In this document: positions 29,101 through 41,163 of the stretch, piece by piece | Layout: each line of letters starts with the position of its first letter | Position numbering within the stretch: position 1 is the stretch's first letter | Assembly (NCBI RefSeq): GCF_017526105.1 | Contig: NZ_CP071839.1 | Location: 248,001-312,000 of the forward strand | DNA: 64,000 bases | Source of the DNA: Streptomyces cyanogenus | GTDB lineage: Bacteria; Actinomycetota; Actinomycetes; Streptomycetales; Streptomycetaceae | Reading direction: 5' to 3' | Program-made: the position numbers and the translations under genes | The notes under the pieces: generated by a model | The model's database searches: none | Told to the model about the DNA's origin: nothing | Seen by the model: only the letters and a program-made list of their open reading frames with translations

Positions 29101-32100
29101 TGAGGACCTGCCGCAGCGAGCCCTCGTCACGGCGCAGGGTGCCGGTCACCACGGCCGTCACAGCCGGACGGCCGTCGAGCACCTCCTGCACCCCGGTGGC
29201 GACCACGGGGTGCGCGCTGACCTCTACGAACACCCGGTGCCCCTGGTCCACCAGTGCCTCGACGGCCGTCTCGAACCGTACGGTCTGCCGCAGGTTCCGG
29301 TACCAGTAGCCGGCGTCCATGCCGGTGCCGTCCTGCCAGGCGCCGTCGACCGTCGAGTACAGCGGCACCTCGGCGCGGCGTGGCGTCAGCCCGGAGAGCA
29401 GGCCGCCCAGTTCCTCCCGGATGAGTTCCACGTACGAGCTGTGCGAGGCGTAGTCCACCGGGACCATGCGGACCCGGACGCCCTCCGCCCGCCACTCGGC
29501 GTGGACGGCTTCGAGCACGTCGGGTGCGCCCGCGACGACGACCGAGGAGGGGCTGTTGACGACGGCGATCTCCACGCCGTCCGGCATGCGCCGCGCGACC
29601 TCCTCCTCGGGCAGCGCGACCGACATCATGCCGCCCTGCCCGGCCAGGCCCCGGGCGATGGCCCTGCTGCGCAGCGCCACGACCTTGGCGGCGTCCGCGA
29701 GCGAGAGGGCGCCCGCGACGGCGGCCGCGGCGATCTCGCCCTGGGAATGGCCGACGACCGCGTCCGGTGTCACACCGAGCGAGCTCCAGAGAGCGGCCAG
29801 GGAGACCATCACGGCGAAGGAGACGGGCTGGACGACGTCGACCCGCTCCAGGGAGGGCGCTTGCCCGCTCTGGCGGATCACGTCGAGCAGCGACCAGTCG
29901 ACGTGCGGGGCGAGGGCCTGCGCGCACTCTGCCATGCGGGCCGCGAACACCGGTGAGCTGTCCAGGAGTTCGGCGCCCATGCCCACCCACTGGGAGCCCT
30001 GGCCGGGGAAGACGAAGACGGTCTTGCCGTGGACGTCCGCGGTTCCGGTGACCAGCTCGGGGGCGGGTTCGCCGGCGGCGAGTGCGGCGAGGGCCGCCCG
30101 GGCGTCGTCCCGGTCGGCGGCGATCACGACGGCCCGGTGTTCCAGGGCGGCCCGGGTGGTGGCCAGTGAGTAGGCGACGTCGGTGGCGGCCAGGGCGGGG
30201 TGGGCGGCGAGATGGCCGGCGAGGCGCTCGGCCTGGTCGCGCAGGGCTACCCGGCTCCGCGCGGACAGCGGCCACGGCAGCGGGCCGCCCGTCCGCAGGG
30301 GGCCGGTCACGGGCTCCCCAGCCGTCGGTTCGCTCTCCTCGGTGGCGGGGGCCTCTTCGATGATGACGTGGGCGTTCGTGCCCGAGACGCCGAAGGAGGA
30401 GATGCCGGCGCGGCGCGGCCGTTCACCGGCGGGCCACGCACGGTTCTCGGTGAGCAGCTCCACCGCACCCGCGGACCAGTCCACCTTCGGCGTCGGCTCG
30501 TCCACGTGCAACGTCTTCGGCAGCACACCATGACGCAGGGCCATGACCATCTTGATCACACCTGCCACACCCGCGGCAGCCTGGGCATGCCCGATGTTCG
30601 ACTTCAACGACCCCAGCCACAACGGACGCTCCGCCGGCCGGCCCTGCCCATACGTCGCCAGCAACGCCTGCGCCTCGATCGGATCACCCAGCGTCGTCCC
30701 CGTACCATGTGCCTCCACCGCGTCCACGTCCGCGGCCGTCAGCCGGGCGTCGGCCAGGGCCTCCTGGATGACGTGCTGCTGCGAGGGTCCGTTGGGGGCC
30801 GTCAGCCCGTTGGAGGCGCCGTCCTGGTTGACCGCGGAACCACGGACGACCGCCAGCACCGGATGGCCTTGCCGCCGTGCGTCGGAGAGCCGTTCCACCA
30901 GGAGCACCCCCACGCCCTCGGACCAGGCGGTGCCGTCGGCGGAGGCGGCGAACGCCTTGACGCGGGCGTCCGCGGCCAGGCCGCGCTGCCGCGAGAACTC
31001 CACGAAGGTGTCGGGCGAGGCCATCAGCATCGCGCCGCTCGCCAGCGCCATGGAGCACTCGCCCGTGCGCAGCGCCCGTATCGCCAGGTGCAGCGCCACC
31101 AGCGAGGAGGAGCAGGCCGTGTCGACGCTGAGCGAGGGTCCTTCCAGGCCGAGGAAGTAGCTGACCCTGCCTGAGGCGACACTGCCCGCGGTTCCGGTGA
31201 GCCGGTAGCCCTCCAGGTCCCCGGCGTCGTTGTGCATGCCGAAGGTGTAGTCGTGGCTGATCAGACCGGTGTACACGCCGACCTTCGCGCCCCGCAGCGA
31301 GCCCGGGTCGATGCCGGCCCGCTCCAGCACCTCCCATGAGGTCTCCAGCAGCAGCCGCTGCTGCGGGTCCATCGCCAGCGCCTCGCGCGGCGAGATCCCG
31401 AAGAAGCCGGCGTCGAACTCGCCCGCGTCGTACAGGAACGCTCCCTGCCGCACGTAGGAGGTGCCCGGCCGGTCCGGGTCGGGGTCGAACAGGCCGTCCA
31501 GGTCCCAGCCCCGGTCGTCCGGGAAGTCGCCGATGGCGTCGGTGCCCTCGGCCACCAGCCGCCACAGGTCCTCGGGCGAGGCCACCCCGCCGGGGAATCG
31601 GCAGCTCATCGCGACGATCGCGATCGGGTCGTCGTCGACCGCCGCCGTGGCTGGTGCCGAGGGGGCGGCGGCGGGTGCTTCGGCCCGGTCACCGAGCAGT
31701 TGGGTGCGCAGCTGACGGGCCAGGGCGGTCGGGGTCGGGTAGTCGAACACTGCAGTCGCGGAGAGCCGCAGGCCGGTGCCGGTGCCGAGCCGGTTGCGCA
31801 GCTCGACGGCGGTCAGCGAGTCGAACCCGGCGTCCTTGAAGGCACGGCCGGCGTCGACCGTGTCCGGTGACGCGTGCCCGAGGACGGCGGCCGCGTGCCC
31901 GCGTATCAGGTCGACGAGGAACCGCTCCTGCTCGTCGGCGGGCAGCGCGACGAGCCGGTCGGCCAGTGAACCACCCGTCGGGGCCGCCCGGTGCGCGGCC
32001 TGCGGACCGGTGCGGACGAGGCCGCGCAGCAGCGGCGGCACCGGGGCGTCGGGGGATGCGGTCCGCAGCCCGGCGAGGTCGAGGACGGCCGGGACGAGTG

Positions 32101-35100
32101 CAGCGTCCGCCGCCTCGACACCGGCGTCGAACAGGGCCATGCCGGTCTCCGCGGTCAGACCGCGCATCCCACTGCGCTTGGTGCGCTGCAGCGTGGCGTC
32201 GTCCAGGTGGGCCGTCATGTCGCTGCCGTGGGACCAGAAGCCCCAGGCGAGCGAGGTGGCGGGCAGGCCCTGGGCGCGCCGGTGCCGGGCGAGCGCGTCG
32301 AGGAAGGCGTTGGCAGCGGCGTAGTTGCCCTGCCCCGGGTTGCCGAAGGTGGCGGCGGCGGAGGAGAACAGGACGAACGCGGCCAGGTCCAGGTCCCGGG
32401 TCAGCTCGTGCAGATGCCATGCGGCGTCGGCCTTCGGGGCGAGGACCGCATCGAGCCGCCGCGGGGTCAGCGAGGGGATCACCCCGTCGTCCAGGACGCC
32501 CGCGGTGTGCACCACGGCGGTCAGCGGGTGCTCCGGCGGGATGCCGCCGAGGACGGCCCGGAGCGCGTCCCGGTCGGCCGCGTCGCACGCCTCGACGCGT
32601 ACCTCGGCACCCAGCGCGGTCAGTTCGTCGCGCAGTTCCCCGGCGCCCGGCGCCTGCTCCCCGCGCCGGCTAGTGAGCAGCAGATGCCGGACACCGCGTT
32701 CGGCGACCAGGTGCCGGGCGGTGAGGGCACCCAGGCTGCCGGCCCCGCTGACCCACACGGTCCCTTCGGGGTCGAGGGCGCGCGGCACGCTCAGCACCAC
32801 CTTGCCGATGTGCCGGGCCTGGCTGAGGTGGCGGAACGCCTCGGGGGCGTGCCGTACGTCCCAGACCTTGAGCCGCGGCGGCCGCAGCGCCCCGCTCTCG
32901 AACAGGCCGACCAGTTCGGTCAGGATCTCCTGGATGCGCTCCGGCCCGGCCTCGACCAGGTCGAACGCGTGGTAGGCGACGCCGGGGTGGGCTGCCTCGA
33001 CCTCGGCGGCGTCCCGGATGTCGGTCTTGCCCATCTCCAGGAACGTGCCACCGCGTGGCAGCAGTTCCAGGGTGGCGTCGACGAACTCGCCCGCGAGCGA
33101 GTCGAGGACGACGTCCACGCCGCGGCCACCGGTCGTGGCACGGAACCGGTCCCGGAAGCCGAGGTCGCGGGAGCTGGCGAGGTGGTCCTCGGTGAACCCG
33201 TCGGCACGCAGCGCGTCCCACTTGCCGGGGCTCGCCGTGCCGTACACCTCCGCACCCCAGTGCCGGGCGAGCTGCACCGCGGCCGAGCCGACCCCACCGG
33301 TCGCCGCGTGCACCAGCACGAGCTGTCCGGCCCGTAGTCCGGCGAGGTCGTGCAACCCGTAGTAGGCGGTGAGGAAGGCGATCGGAACCGAGGCCGCCTG
33401 CGGGAACGACCACTCGCCGGGAATGCGCACGAGCTTGCGGCGGTCGGTCACCGCCAGCGGCCCGAAACCGTGCTCCAGCAGGCCCATCACCCGGTCCCCC
33501 GGCGCGAGTCCGGTGACGCCCGGACCGACCTCGACGACCACGCCGGCGCCCTCGCCGCCGAGCGCCGCCTCCCCCGGGTACATCCCCAGGGTGATCATGA
33601 CGTCACGGAAGTTGACGCCGGCGGCGCGGACGCTGACCCGGACCTGGCCCTCGGCCAGCGGGGCAGCGCCGGGACCGGGCACCAGGGCGAGGTTCGCCAG
33701 GGTGCCGCGCTCGGTGACGTCCAGGTGCCAGGCGGGGGTGCCCACGGGGACGGCCAGCGCGCCGCCGGTGCCGCGGGCGAGCCGGGGGGCGCTGGGTGCG
33801 CCGGCCCGCAGTGCCAGCTGCGGTTCGCCGGTGGCCAGTGCCGCGCCGAGGGCCTTCCGGGAGTCGGGGTGCCCGTCGAGGTCGACCAGCGCGATGCGGC
33901 CCGGGTTCTCCGACTGCGCGGAGCGGACCAGGCCCCAGACGGCGGCGGCCGCCGGGTCGCGGATCTCGTCGGCGCCGTCCGTGGCCACCGCACCGGAGGT
34001 GGCCACGACCAGGGTGGCGGGCTCCAGTTCCGGCTGTGCGGCCCAGCTGTGCAGGGCGTCGAGGGCGCGGGCGGTCAGGGCGCGGGCCCGTCGGGGCGCG
34101 TCGGCAGCCTCCGGGGGGTGGTGGCCGGACGGGTCCGCGGGGTCGGTGGGGCCGGTCAGGTCGACCAGCAGGGCCTGGGGCACGCTGCCGCCCGCGCGTA
34201 CGGCCTCGGCGAGTGCGGAGGGGTCCTCGAACGCGGTCAGGGGCACGGGGTGTCCGGCCGGTGCGACGGGGGTCCAGTCGAGGCGGAACAGCGACTCCTG
34301 GGCGGCCGAGCGCGCCGCGGACAGCTGCCCGGTGGGCAGGGGGCGGAGTACGAGGGAGTCGATGGACAGGACGGGCGTGCCGGCCGGGTCGGCGGCCCGC
34401 AGCGTCATCCCTCCGGATGCGGTGGGACGGACCGCGACCCGCAGGGCGGTGGCACCACGGGCGTGCACCGCCACCCCGCTCCACGCGAACGGCAGCAGCG
34501 TGCCACCCTCACCACCATCCCCGACCCCGGCGAGGATCCCGGTGTGCAACGCCGCGTCGAACAACGCCGGATGCACCCCAAAACCCTCCACGTCCACCCC
34601 CTCGGGCAGCGCGACCTCGGCGAACACCTCCTCACCACGCCGCCATGCCGCCCGCAACCCCCGGAACACGGGCCCGTACTCCACCCCCGCACCGAACCCG
34701 CCGTCGTAGAAACCGTCCACCACCAGCGGCTCGGCCCCCGGCGGCGGCCACTGCCGCAACTCGAACCCCGCCTCCGCCTCCCGCGCACCCAGCACCCCAC
34801 GGGCATGCCGTGTCCAGCTCTCCCCGTCACGGGAACTGTGCACACTCACCTCACGACGGCCCCGCTCGTCCGCCCCGGCCACCGCGACCTGCAACCGCAG
34901 CCCGCCCTCCTCGGGCACCACCAGCGCAGCCTCGATCACCAGCTCCTCGACCGCACCCGCGCCCACCTCGTCCCCGGCACGCACCACCAGCTCCACCACG
35001 GCCGTGCCGGGCACCACCACCACACCCGCGACCCGGTGCCCCGACAGCCACCCACTCGACGACAACGCCAGCCGGCCCGTGGCCACCACACCACCCGACT

Positions 35101-38100
35101 CCGGCAACCGCACCAACGCACCCACCAGAGGATGCCCAGCGGGCTGGAGGCCGAGGCCGTCCGGGTCGCCCGCGCCGGCGGTGGACTCCGGCCAGAACCG
35201 CTCGCGCTGGAACGCGTAGGTGGGCAGCTCGACCCGGCGCGCACCCGTTCCGGCGAAGAGCGCTCCCCAGTCGGTCCGCAGGCCGCGTACGTGCAGGCGG
35301 GCGAGTGCGGTCAGTACGGCCCGCTCCTCGGAGCCCTCGGCGCGCAGCGTGGGCACGAAGGCGAGGCTGTCCGGGTCGCCGGTGACGTTGTCCTGGGCCA
35401 TGGCGGTGAGGACTCCGCCGGGACCGACTTCCAGGAACGTCGTCACACCCGCGTCCGCCAACCGCCGCACCCCGTCACCGAAACGCACCGCACCGCGAAC
35501 ATGCCGCACCCAGTAACCCGCCGACAACAACTCCCCACCCGCCACCTCACCCGACAGGTTCGACACCACAGGAACCGACACCGAACGAAACACAAGCCCC
35601 GACGCAACCCGCCCGAACTCCTCCAACACCGGCTCCATCAACGACGAATGAAACGCATGACTCACCACCAACCGCTTCGTCCGCCGGCCCCGCCCCGCCA
35701 ACTCACCCACCACCTCCCCCACCACATCCGCCACACCCGAAACCACCACCGCCAACGGCCCGTTCACCGCCGCGACATCCACCCCCGAACGACCACCCAC
35801 CACCTCACGAACCTCAGCCTCACCAGCCTCCACCGCCACCATCACCCCACCCGACGGCAAACCCCCCATCAACCGGCCCCGCTCCACCACCAACCGCACC
35901 GCATCCGGCAGCGACCACACCCCCGCCACATACGCCGCCACCAACTCACCCACCGAATGACCCGCAACGAAATCCGCCCGCACCCCCAACCACTCCAACA
36001 ACCGGAACAACGCAACCTCCAACGCAAACAACCCAGGCTGCGCAAACTCCGTACGATCCAGCACCCCCTCCCCACCCTCGAACACCACCTCCCGCAACGA
36101 CCGCCCCAACAACACATCAGCCTGCGCACACACCGCGTCGAACGCCTCCGCGAACACCGGAAACCGCCCATACAACTCCCGGCCCATCCCCACACGCTGA
36201 CTGCCCTGACCCGAGAACAACAACGCCAGCCGCCCCCCGGCCACCACCCCCTCCACCACACCAGCCACCCGCTCACCCACAGCCACCCCACGCAACCCCG
36301 CCAACACCTCACCACGCCCCTCCCCCACCACCACCGCACGGTGAGCCAGCTGGGCACGGGTCGTGGCGAGGGAGTAGGCGGTGGAGACGGTGTCGTGCTG
36401 GTCGCCGCGTTCCAGGAAGGCGGCCAGCCGGGCGGCCTGGGCGCGTACTCCGCCCGGAGTGCCGCCGGAGACCAGCCAGGGCAGTGTCCCGTCGTGTTCG
36501 GCGGGCTGCGGCTGGACGGGGTCTCCTTCGGGTGCCTGCTCGACGATCACGTGGGCGTTCGTGCCCGAGACGCCGAAGGAGGAGATGCCGGCGCGGCGCG
36601 GCCGTTCACCGGCGGGCCACGCACGGTTCTCGGTGAGCAGCTCCACCGCACCCGCGGACCAGTCCACCTTCGGCGTCGGCTCGTCCACATGCAACGTCTT
36701 CGGCAGCACACCATGACGCAGGGCCAACACCATCTTGATCACACCCGCCACACCCGCGGCAGCCTGGGCATGCCCGATGTTCGACTTCAACGACCCCAGC
36801 CACAACGGACGCTCCGCCGGCCGGCCCTGCCCATACGTCGCCAGCAACGCCTGCGCCTCGATCGGATCACCCAGCGTCGTCCCCGTACCATGCGCCTCCA
36901 CCACGTCCACATCCGCGGCCGACAGACCCGCCGACGCCAACGCCCGGCGGATCACCCGCTCCTGGGAGGGGCCGTTGGGGGCCGTCAACCCGTTCGACGC
37001 ACCGTCCTGGTTCACCGCCGAACCCCGCACCACCGCCAGCACCGGATGCCCCGACCGCCGCGCGTCCGACAACCGCTCGACGAGGACGACAGCCACGCCC
37101 TCGGACCACGCGGTGCCGTCCGCGGCTCCGGCGAACGCCTTGATCCTTCCGTCCGCCGCCAGCCCGCGCTGCCGGGAGAACTCCACGAACACACCGGGGG
37201 TGGACATCACGGCGACGCCGCCGGCCAGCGCCATCGAGCACTCACCCGTGCGCAGCGCCTGCACCGCCAGATGCAGCGCCACCAGCGACGACGAGCAGGC
37301 CGTGTCGACGGTGATGGCCGGGCCCTCCAGGCCCAGGGTGTACGACACCCGGCCAGAGGCGACGCTGCCCGCGGTGCCGATGCCGATGTACCCCTCGGTC
37401 CCGTCGGGGACCTTGCCGAGGTTGTCGGCGTAGTCGTGGTGCATCACGCCGGAGAACACTCCGACCTTGCTGCCGCGCAGCGAGGCCGGGTCGATGCCGG
37501 CCCGTTCGAACACCTCCCACGAGGTCTCCAGCAGCAACCGCTGCTGGGGGTCCATGGCGAGCGCCTCACGGGGTGAGATCCCGAAGAAGGCGGCGTCGAA
37601 CTCGGCCATGCCGGTCAGGAATCCGCCGTGCCGGACGTACGAGGTGCCGGTGTGGTCCGGGTCGGGGTCGTAGAGCCGTTCGAGGTCCCAGCCGCGGTCC
37701 GCGGGGAACGGCGAGATGGCGTCCTCACCGCGTTCGAGGAGCCGCCACAGGTCCTCCGGCGAGTCGACACCGCCGGGCAGCCGGCAGCCCATCGCGACGA
37801 TCGCGATCGGCTCGTCCGGCATCACCGGTACGGCCCGCTCGTCGGGTGCCGGTGTGGTGACGTGGCCCAGCAGTGCGGTGTGCAGGTGGCGGGCGACGGC
37901 GGTCGGCGTGGGGTGGTCGAAGGCGAGCGTCGCGGGAAGCGCGAAACCGGTCGCTGTGGTGATCCGGTTGCGCAGCTCCACCGCGGAGACCGAGGTGAAG
38001 CCGAGCTCCTTGAAGGTCCGGTCGGGGGCCGGATCCTCACCGACGGCCATCTCACGGACCGCGTCGAGCACCAGGTCGAGCAGCAGGCGGTGCTGCTCGA

Positions 38101-41035
38101 CGCCGGGCAGGTCGCCCAGCCGGGCGCGCAGCGCGTCCGACTCGGCCTCGTCCGCCGCGGCCGCGGCCACGGGCGCGTCGATCAGGCCGCGCAGCAACGC
38201 CGGTACCGCGGCGGCGCGCAGCGACGTGGTGTCGGGCCGCATGGCGGCGAGGCAGGGTTCGTCGGCCGCGTGCGCGGCCCCCAACAGGGCCAGGCTCTCG
38301 TGCATCGGCAGCACTCCGACCCCCGCCGGGGCGTCCTCGGCGGCGTCCTGGTCCCAGGGGCCGAGCGCGAAGGAGAGGGCGGGCAGCCCGGCGACGCGCC
38401 GGCGCTGGGCAAGCGTGTCGAGGAGGACGGCCTGGGCGGCCCGCTCCCGCCGGCCGGGCGCGCCGAGCAGCCCGGCGACGGAGGAGACCAGCACGAAGGA
38501 GACGTCCGGGAGGGAGCGGGTGGCCTCGTGCAGCCGGTCCGCGCCGGCGGCGACCTGCTCCAGGCCGGTGGTCTCCGCCGGTGCGTGCACGACGGCGGTC
38601 AGCGGGCGGGTCGCCTTGGCCAGTACGGCCGCGAGAGCCTCGTCGTCGGTGATGTCGCAGGCCGCGAGGCGTACCTGGGCACCCGCGCGGGCCAGTTCGG
38701 CTCCCAGCGCGGCGGCGGCCCGGTCGGCGCGGCCGTGCGGGCTGATGAGCAACAGGTGACGAGCCCCGTGCCCGGCGACGAGTTGCCGGGCCACGGCGGC
38801 GCCGACCAGGCCCTCGGCATCGGTGACCACGACGGTCCCGCGCGGGTCGAGGAGCGGCGCCGGTTCCCGGTCGGCGACGGAGGAGACCCGGGCCAGGCCC
38901 GGCAGCAGCACCACTCCGCCGCGGACGGCGAACTGCGTCTCGCCCGCCGAGAGCGCCACCGGCAGCGCCGCCACCGACGCCGCGTCGCCGTCGACGTCCG
39001 CGAGGACCAGGCGGCCCGGTCCGTCGGGGAGTTCGGCCTGCGCGGAGCGCAGCCAGCCCCACAGCGGGGACCGCACGGGGTCCTCGATGTCCTCGGCGGA
39101 ACCGGCGGCCACCGCTCGCCTGGTCAGCACCACGAGCCGGGCCTCGGCGAACCGGGGGTCGGCCAGCCACGGTTCCAGCTGCTCCGCGAGCTCCCGGAGT
39201 GCGGCTGTTGCGGCCCGCCCGGCACCGGTGGCGGCCTCGGGTGCGGCCGTGAGGTCCAGGACCGTCACCGCTGGGACGGGGTGTCCGGCATCGGCGTCGA
39301 ACCGCACCGCGTCGAGTCCGTCGTACCGTTCCACGGGCACGCCGGCCGCCGCCAGTGCGCCGGCGGTGTCCGTGCCGCCTGCCACGGCCCAGCGGCCGGG
39401 TTCGGCCCGGGGTGCGCGCACCGAGGGCAGCGGGGTCCAGTCGAGGCGGAACAGCGACTCGTAGCGCCCGCTGCTCGACGCCCGCAGCCGGGTCGGCCGC
39501 TCCAGGAGCACATGACGGGTCACCTTCCCGGAGGCGGTCCGCGGGATCCGGTCGATCTCGTAGAGCTCCTCGGGCACCTTGTAGTACGACAGCTGTTCGC
39601 GGCAGACGGCGAACAGCTGCTCCAGGTCGAGCCCTTCGGGGCCGGGGACCAGGAACGCCACAGGGACCTCGCCCAGTACCTCGTGCGGCTTGCCGACCAC
39701 GGCGGCGTCCGCCACGCCGGGCACCCGGCGCAGCACCTCCTCCACCTCACCGGGGTGGATGTTCTCCCCGCCCCGGATGATGAGTTCCTTGATGCGCCCG
39801 GTGATGGTGAAGTAGCCCTCGTCGTTCCTGCGGGCCAGGTCGCCGGTGTGGTACCAGCCGTCCCTGAGCGCGGCGGCCGTCGCCTCGGGCTGGTTGTGGT
39901 AGCCGAGCATGACGCTGGGGCCGCGCACCCAGACCTCACCCTCCTCGCCGGGTGCGACGTCCAGCCCGGTCTCCGGGTCGACGAGCCGTACGCCGAGTCC
40001 CGGTACCGGCAGTCCGCACGAGCCTTCGACGCGGGCGCCGGTGGGCCAGTTGATGGTGATCGAGCCACAGGTCTCCGTGCTCCCGTAGGCGTCGAGCAGC
40101 GGCGCGCCGAAGACCTCCTCGAAGGAGCGGCGCAGATCCGCCGTCGTGATGGCTCCGCCGACCAGGCACATCCGCAGGGCGGGCGCCCGGAACCCCTTCT
40201 CCCGCGCCGCCCGGACCAGGTAGTGGTACATGGTCGGTACGCCCGCCAGGAAGGTCGCGTTCTCCTCCTCCAGGACGGCGAGCAGCTCGTCGGCGGAGAA
40301 GCCGTCCACGATCCGGGCCGAGGCGCCGACAGCCGTCACGCCGAGTACGCACGCGATGTGGGACAGGGAGTGGAACAGCGGCAGCGGCCACACCACCCGG
40401 TCCTCGGCGGACAGGTCCGGTACCGGGACGTAGCAGGCGGCGACCGACCACAGGCAGTTGCGCTGGGTGGAGAGCACGCCCTTCGGCTTGCCGGTGGTGC
40501 CGGAGGTGTAGAGCAACCACGCCACGTCGTCCAGGCCGAGGTCGTCCCGGGCCGGCAGGGCGGGCTCGGAGGCGGCGAGCGCGGCGAACGACAGGGTTCC
40601 CGCCGGCGCGCCGCCGGGTGTCCCGGCGGCACCGGTGACGACCACCCTCAGGTGCGGCCGACTCGTCACCAGCCCGCTCAGCAGGGCGGCCCTGGAGGGG
40701 TCGGTGATGACGACACGGGCGCCGCTGTCGTCGAGGAGGTGCGCCAGTTCGGTCTCGGTGACCCGCGGGTTGAGCGGCACCCCGACCGCGCCGGCGCGGG
40801 TGATGGCCAGGTAACTCTCGACGGTCTCGACGCTGTTGCCCAGCAGGATCGCGGCCCGGTCGCCCGGCTGGAGCCGCAGACCGGCCAGGTGCCCCGCCAG
40901 CCGCCGTGTGCGCAGCTCCAGTTCGGCGTAGGTCACGCTCCGCTCTGCGTCGCGGAAGGCCACCTTGTCCCCGAAGCGCTCGGCGTGCCCCTTCAGGAGG
41001 TCGGGAAGCGGCCGGATCAGCTCGGTACGGAGCAT
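26177..41035 (-). CDS. Type I PKS A: AHBA loading module plus extension modules 1 and 2
   Basis: The protein has 4952 residues (ATG at 41035, GAGAGGTG upstream). Loading: an acyl-CoA-ligase-type A domain ([32 protein letters not shown]) presumably activates AHBA; a dead KR (VTDAEGLVG, no catalytic Tyr) and an ACP (GFTSVS) follow. Module 1 (about 37820-31690): KS, AT (GHSVGE, HAFH, malonyl), DH ([11 protein letters not shown]), ER ([15 protein letters not shown]), KR (LDD; altered loop SGAGSLG), ACP. Module 2 (about 31640-26330): KS, AT (GHSQGE, YASH, methylmalonyl), DH ([11 protein letters not shown]), KR ([11 protein letters not shown]), ACP, acidic docking tail. Predicted: full reduction at the first carbonyl, then CH=C(CH3). 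PKS A heads the operon; AGGGGG elements lie 129-172 nt upstream. Confidence 0.94.
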   Translation of the reverse strand: MLRTELIRPLPDLLKGHAERFGDKVAFRDAERSVTYAELELRTRRLAGHLAGLRLQPGDRAAILLGNSVETVESYLAITRAGAVGVPLNPRVTETELAHLLDDSGARVVITDPSRAALLSGLVTSRPHLRVVVTGAAGTPGGAPAGTLSFAALAASEPALPARDDLGLDDVAWLLYTSGTTGKPKGVLSTQRNCLWSVAACYVPVPDLSAEDRVVWPLPLFHSLSHIACVLGVTAVGASARIVDGFSADELLAVLEEENATFLAGVPTMYHYLVRAAREKGFRAPALRMCLVGGAITTADLRRSFEEVFGAPLLDAYGSTETCGSITINWPTGARVEGSCGLPVPGLGVRLVDPETGLDVAPGEEGEVWVRGPSVMLGYHNQPEATAAALRDGWYHTGDLARRNDEGYFTITGRIKELIIRGGENIHPGEVEEVLRRVPGVADAAVVGKPHEVLGEVPVAFLVPGPEGLDLEQLFAVCREQLSYYKVPEELYEIDRIPRTASGKVTRHVLLERPTRLRASSSGRYESLFRLDWTPLPSVRAPRAEPGRWAVAGGTDTAGALAAAGVPVERYDGLDAVRFDADAGHPVPAVTVLDLTAAPEAATGAGRAATAALRELAEQLEPWLADPRFAEARLVVLTRRAVAAGSAEDIEDPVRSPLWGWLRSAQAELPDGPGRLVLADVDGDAASVAALPVALSAGETQFAVRGGVVLLPGLARVSSVADREPAPLLDPRGTVVVTDAEGLVGAAVARQLVAGHGARHLLLISPHGRADRAAAALGAELARAGAQVRLAACDITDDEALAAVLAKATRPLTAVVHAPAETTGLEQVAAGADRLHEATRSLPDVSFVLVSSVAGLLGAPGRRERAAQAVLLDTLAQRRRVAGLPALSFALGPWDQDAAEDAPAGVGVLPMHESLALLGAAHAADEPCLAAMRPDTTSLRAAAVPALLRGLIDAPVAAAAADEAESDALRARLGDLPGVEQHRLLLDLVLDAVREMAVGEDPAPDRTFKELGFTSVSAVELRNRITTATGFALPATLAFDHPTPTAVARHLHTALLGHVTTPAPDERAVPVMPDEPIAIVAMGCRLPGGVDSPEDLWRLLERGEDAISPFPADRGWDLERLYDPDPDHTGTSYVRHGGFLTGMAEFDAAFFGISPREALAMDPQQRLLLETSWEVFERAGIDPASLRGSKVGVFSGVMHHDYADNLGKVPDGTEGYIGIGTAGSVASGRVSYTLGLEGPAITVDTACSSSLVALHLAVQALRTGECSMALAGGVAVMSTPGVFVEFSRQRGLAADGRIKAFAGAADGTAWSEGVAVVLVERLSDARRSGHPVLAVVRGSAVNQDGASNGLTAPNGPSQERVIRRALASAGLSAADVDVVEAHGTGTTLGDPIEAQALLATYGQGRPAERPLWLGSLKSNIGHAQAAAGVAGVIKMVLALRHGVLPKTLHVDEPTPKVDWSAGAVELLTENRAWPAGERPRRAGISSFGVSGTNAHVIVEQAPEGDPVQPQPAEHDGTLPWLVSGGTPGGVRAQAARLAAFLERGDQHDTVSTAYSLATTRAQLAHRAVVVGEGRGEVLAGLRGVAVGERVAGVVEGVVAGGRLALLFSGQGSQRVGMGRELYGRFPVFAEAFDAVCAQADVLLGRSLREVVFEGGEGVLDRTEFAQPGLFALEVALFRLLEWLGVRADFVAGHSVGELVAAYVAGVWSLPDAVRLVVERGRLMGGLPSGGVMVAVEAGEAEVREVVGGRSGVDVAAVNGPLAVVVSGVADVVGEVVGELAGRGRRTKRLVVSHAFHSSLMEPVLEEFGRVASGLVFRSVSVPVVSNLSGEVAGGELLSAGYWVRHVRGAVRFGDGVRRLADAGVTTFLEVGPGGVLTAMAQDNVTGDPDSLAFVPTLRAEGSEERAVLTALARLHVRGLRTDWGALFAGTGARRVELPTYAFQRERFWPESTAGAGDPDGLGLQPAGHPLVGALVRLPESGGVVATGRLALSSSGWLSGHRVAGVVVVPGTAVVELVVRAGDEVGAGAVEELVIEAALVVPEEGGLRLQVAVAGADERGRREVSVHSSRDGESWTRHARGVLGAREAEAGFELRQWPPPGAEPLVVDGFYDGGFGAGVEYGPVFRGLRAAWRRGEEVFAEVALPEGVDVEGFGVHPALFDAALHTGILAGVGDGGEGGTLLPFAWSGVAVHARGATALRVAVRPTASGGMTLRAADPAGTPVLSIDSLVLRPLPTGQLSAARSAAQESLFRLDWTPVAPAGHPVPLTAFEDPSALAEAVRAGGSVPQALLVDLTGPTDPADPSGHHPPEAADAPRRARALTARALDALHSWAAQPELEPATLVVATSGAVATDGADEIRDPAAAAVWGLVRSAQSENPGRIALVDLDGHPDSRKALGAALATGEPQLALRAGAPSAPRLARGTGGALAVPVGTPAWHLDVTERGTLANLALVPGPGAAPLAEGQVRVSVRAAGVNFRDVMITLGMYPGEAALGGEGAGVVVEVGPGVTGLAPGDRVMGLLEHGFGPLAVTDRRKLVRIPGEWSFPQAASVPIAFLTAYYGLHDLAGLRAGQLVLVHAATGGVGSAAVQLARHWGAEVYGTASPGKWDALRADGFTEDHLASSRDLGFRDRFRATTGGRGVDVVLDSLAGEFVDATLELLPRGGTFLEMGKTDIRDAAEVEAAHPGVAYHAFDLVEAGPERIQEILTELVGLFESGALRPPRLKVWDVRHAPEAFRHLSQARHIGKVVLSVPRALDPEGTVWVSGAGSLGALTARHLVAERGVRHLLLTSRRGEQAPGAGELRDELTALGAEVRVEACDAADRDALRAVLGGIPPEHPLTAVVHTAGVLDDGVIPSLTPRRLDAVLAPKADAAWHLHELTRDLDLAAFVLFSSAAATFGNPGQGNYAAANAFLDALARHRRAQGLPATSLAWGFWSHGSDMTAHLDDATLQRTKRSGMRGLTAETGMALFDAGVEAADAALVPAVLDLAGLRTASPDAPVPPLLRGLVRTGPQAAHRAAPTGGSLADRLVALPADEQERFLVDLIRGHAAAVLGHASPDTVDAGRAFKDAGFDSLTAVELRNRLGTGTGLRLSATAVFDYPTPTALARQLRTQLLGDRAEAPAAAPSAPATAAVDDDPIAIVAMSCRFPGGVASPEDLWRLVAEGTDAIGDFPDDRGWDLDGLFDPDPDRPGTSYVRQGAFLYDAGEFDAGFFGISPREALAMDPQQRLLLETSWEVLERAGIDPGSLRGAKVGVYTGLISHDYTFGMHNDAGDLEGYRLTGTAGSVASGRVSYFLGLEGPSLSVDTACSSSLVALHLAIRALRTGECSMALASGAMLMASPDTFVEFSRQRGLAADARVKAFAASADGTAWSEGVGVLLVERLSDARRQGHPVLAVVRGSAVNQDGASNGLTAPNGPSQQHVIQEALADARLTAADVDAVEAHGTGTTLGDPIEAQALLATYGQGRPAERPLWLGSLKSNIGHAQAAAGVAGVIKMVMALRHGVLPKTLHVDEPTPKVDWSAGAVELLTENRAWPAGERPRRAGISSFGVSGTNAHVIIEEAPATEESEPTAGEPVTGPLRTGGPLPWPLSARSRVALRDQAERLAGHLAAHPALAATDVAYSLATTRAALEHRAVVIAADRDDARAALAALAAGEPAPELVTGTADVHGKTVFVFPGQGSQWVGMGAELLDSSPVFAARMAECAQALAPHVDWSLLDVIRQSGQAPSLERVDVVQPVSFAVMVSLAALWSSLGVTPDAVVGHSQGEIAAAAVAGALSLADAAKVVALRSRAIARGLAGQGGMMSVALPEEEVARRMPDGVEIAVVNSPSSVVVAGAPDVLEAVHAEWRAEGVRVRMVPVDYASHSSYVELIREELGGLLSGLTPRRAEVPLYSTVDGAWQDGTGMDAGYWYRNLRQTVRFETAVEALVDQGHRVFVEVSAHPVVATGVQEVLDGRPAVTAVVTGTLRRDEGSLRQVLKALAGLHVRGVDTDEAAWFAGTGAARVDLPTYAFQHAHYWHAEAPGSGDANAVGLDTAGHPLVGAVVPLPGTGGLLATGRLSPVTSPWLAEHRVSGVGVLPGAALAELVVGVGDEVGAGVVEELVVEVPLVVNGRPGTRVQVEVAGPDETGRREVSVYGCVEGDTWTRHAHGVLAERGHGADFDLGPWPPAGAEPVDMDGFYDRQFAAGLEYGPLFQGLTAVWRRGADVFAEVALPEDTGPGAYGLHPALFDAALHAGGFAGVGGGSEDGPLLPFVWSGVELHASGATALRVAITPDGSGGMTLRAADTSGAPVLTVGSLALRPLDPGRLASSGPVDGLFRVEWTPLARPTAQARLVEYGEPVAPTTGTAQLLSTATGAPTTDGTAVPRPADRTSAGTPAPVGTSAPGDLPALGDSFAPGAVLVDLLGLVGDADRDGPDGADGPERVRELTGRTLALLQEWLADPARERSRLVLVTRGAVAVHASGEVTDPAAAAVWGLVRSAQSENPDRIVLADLDTDAASRAALPAAVATGEPQLALRAGALFVPRLARTAVRPAGDERPLAPDGTVLITGGTGMIGRLVARHLVAERGVRHLLLTSRRGEQAPGAGELRDELTALGAEVRVEACDAADRDALRAVLGGIPPEHPLTAVVHTAGVLDDGVIPSLTPRRLDAVLAPKADAAWHLHELTRDLDLAAFVLFSSAAATFGNPGQGNYAAANAFLDALCQLRQAQKLPAVSLAWGLWAEAGGMTGHLSDTDLRRSRRSGMLGLSSDEGMRLLDAALRSDEAVLVSARLDLAGLRAPGNAPATDVPALLRGLVRPPARRTAAAVRRTDGPSLADRLAALPDTERTRILLDLVNSHVATVLGRSPADAIEPTQQFKELGFDSLLAVELRNRLAGDTGLRLPATLVFDHPTPTALARQLKELVLPAAEESASTEPDGREGGVIEIDDDFDLDAATDDDLFDLLDGELGSS
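26931..27356. repeat. KR-region repeat, copy in module 2
   Basis: These 426 bp are almost identical to 32295-32720 in module 1 (offset 5,364 bp). They cover the KR from the segment just after the glycine loop (ARHLVAERG) through the catalytic Tyr to NAFLDAL. Confidence 0.88.
30369..30718. repeat. KS 3'-segment repeat, copy in module 2
   Basis: This is one of four near-identical KS segments and the shortest copy. Identity ends near the codons for DAVEAHG, after which module 2 KS is clearly divergent. Confidence 0.8.
32295..32720. repeat. KR-region repeat, copy in module 1
   Basis: This is the partner of 26931-27356. The identity ends within the NADPH-loop coding sequence, where module 1 reads SGAGSLG and module 2 reads TGGTGMIG. 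Confidence 0.88.
34331..35142. repeat. DH-region repeat, copy in module 1 (PKS A)
   Basis: This is the partner of 22507-23318. The reading frame and length are the same, so both encode virtually the same DH. Identity stops at about 35142, where the AT-DH linker diverges. Confidence 0.88.
35391..36340. repeat. AT-region repeat, copy in module 1 (PKS A)
   Basis: This is the partner of 23567-24516. The boundaries are abrupt: at 36341 the two modules switch from near identity to clearly different KS-AT linkers. Confidence 0.88.
36549..37075. repeat. KS 3'-segment repeat, copy in module 1
   Basis: This is one of four near-identical KS segments. It shares about 0.5 kb with module 3, apart from a short patch near 36960-36990 that instead matches module 4. 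Confidence 0.8.
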
Positions 41036-41163
41036 GTCACTACACCTCTCGGTCTGGCGAAGCACCCGGCAGCGGCCGGATGGAGCCCTGGGACCAGCGC
41101 GTGTGAACGCCTGCCAGGCGCACGGCTGCCGGGACCAGTCTCAGCGGACCGAGGCAGGGTCCG

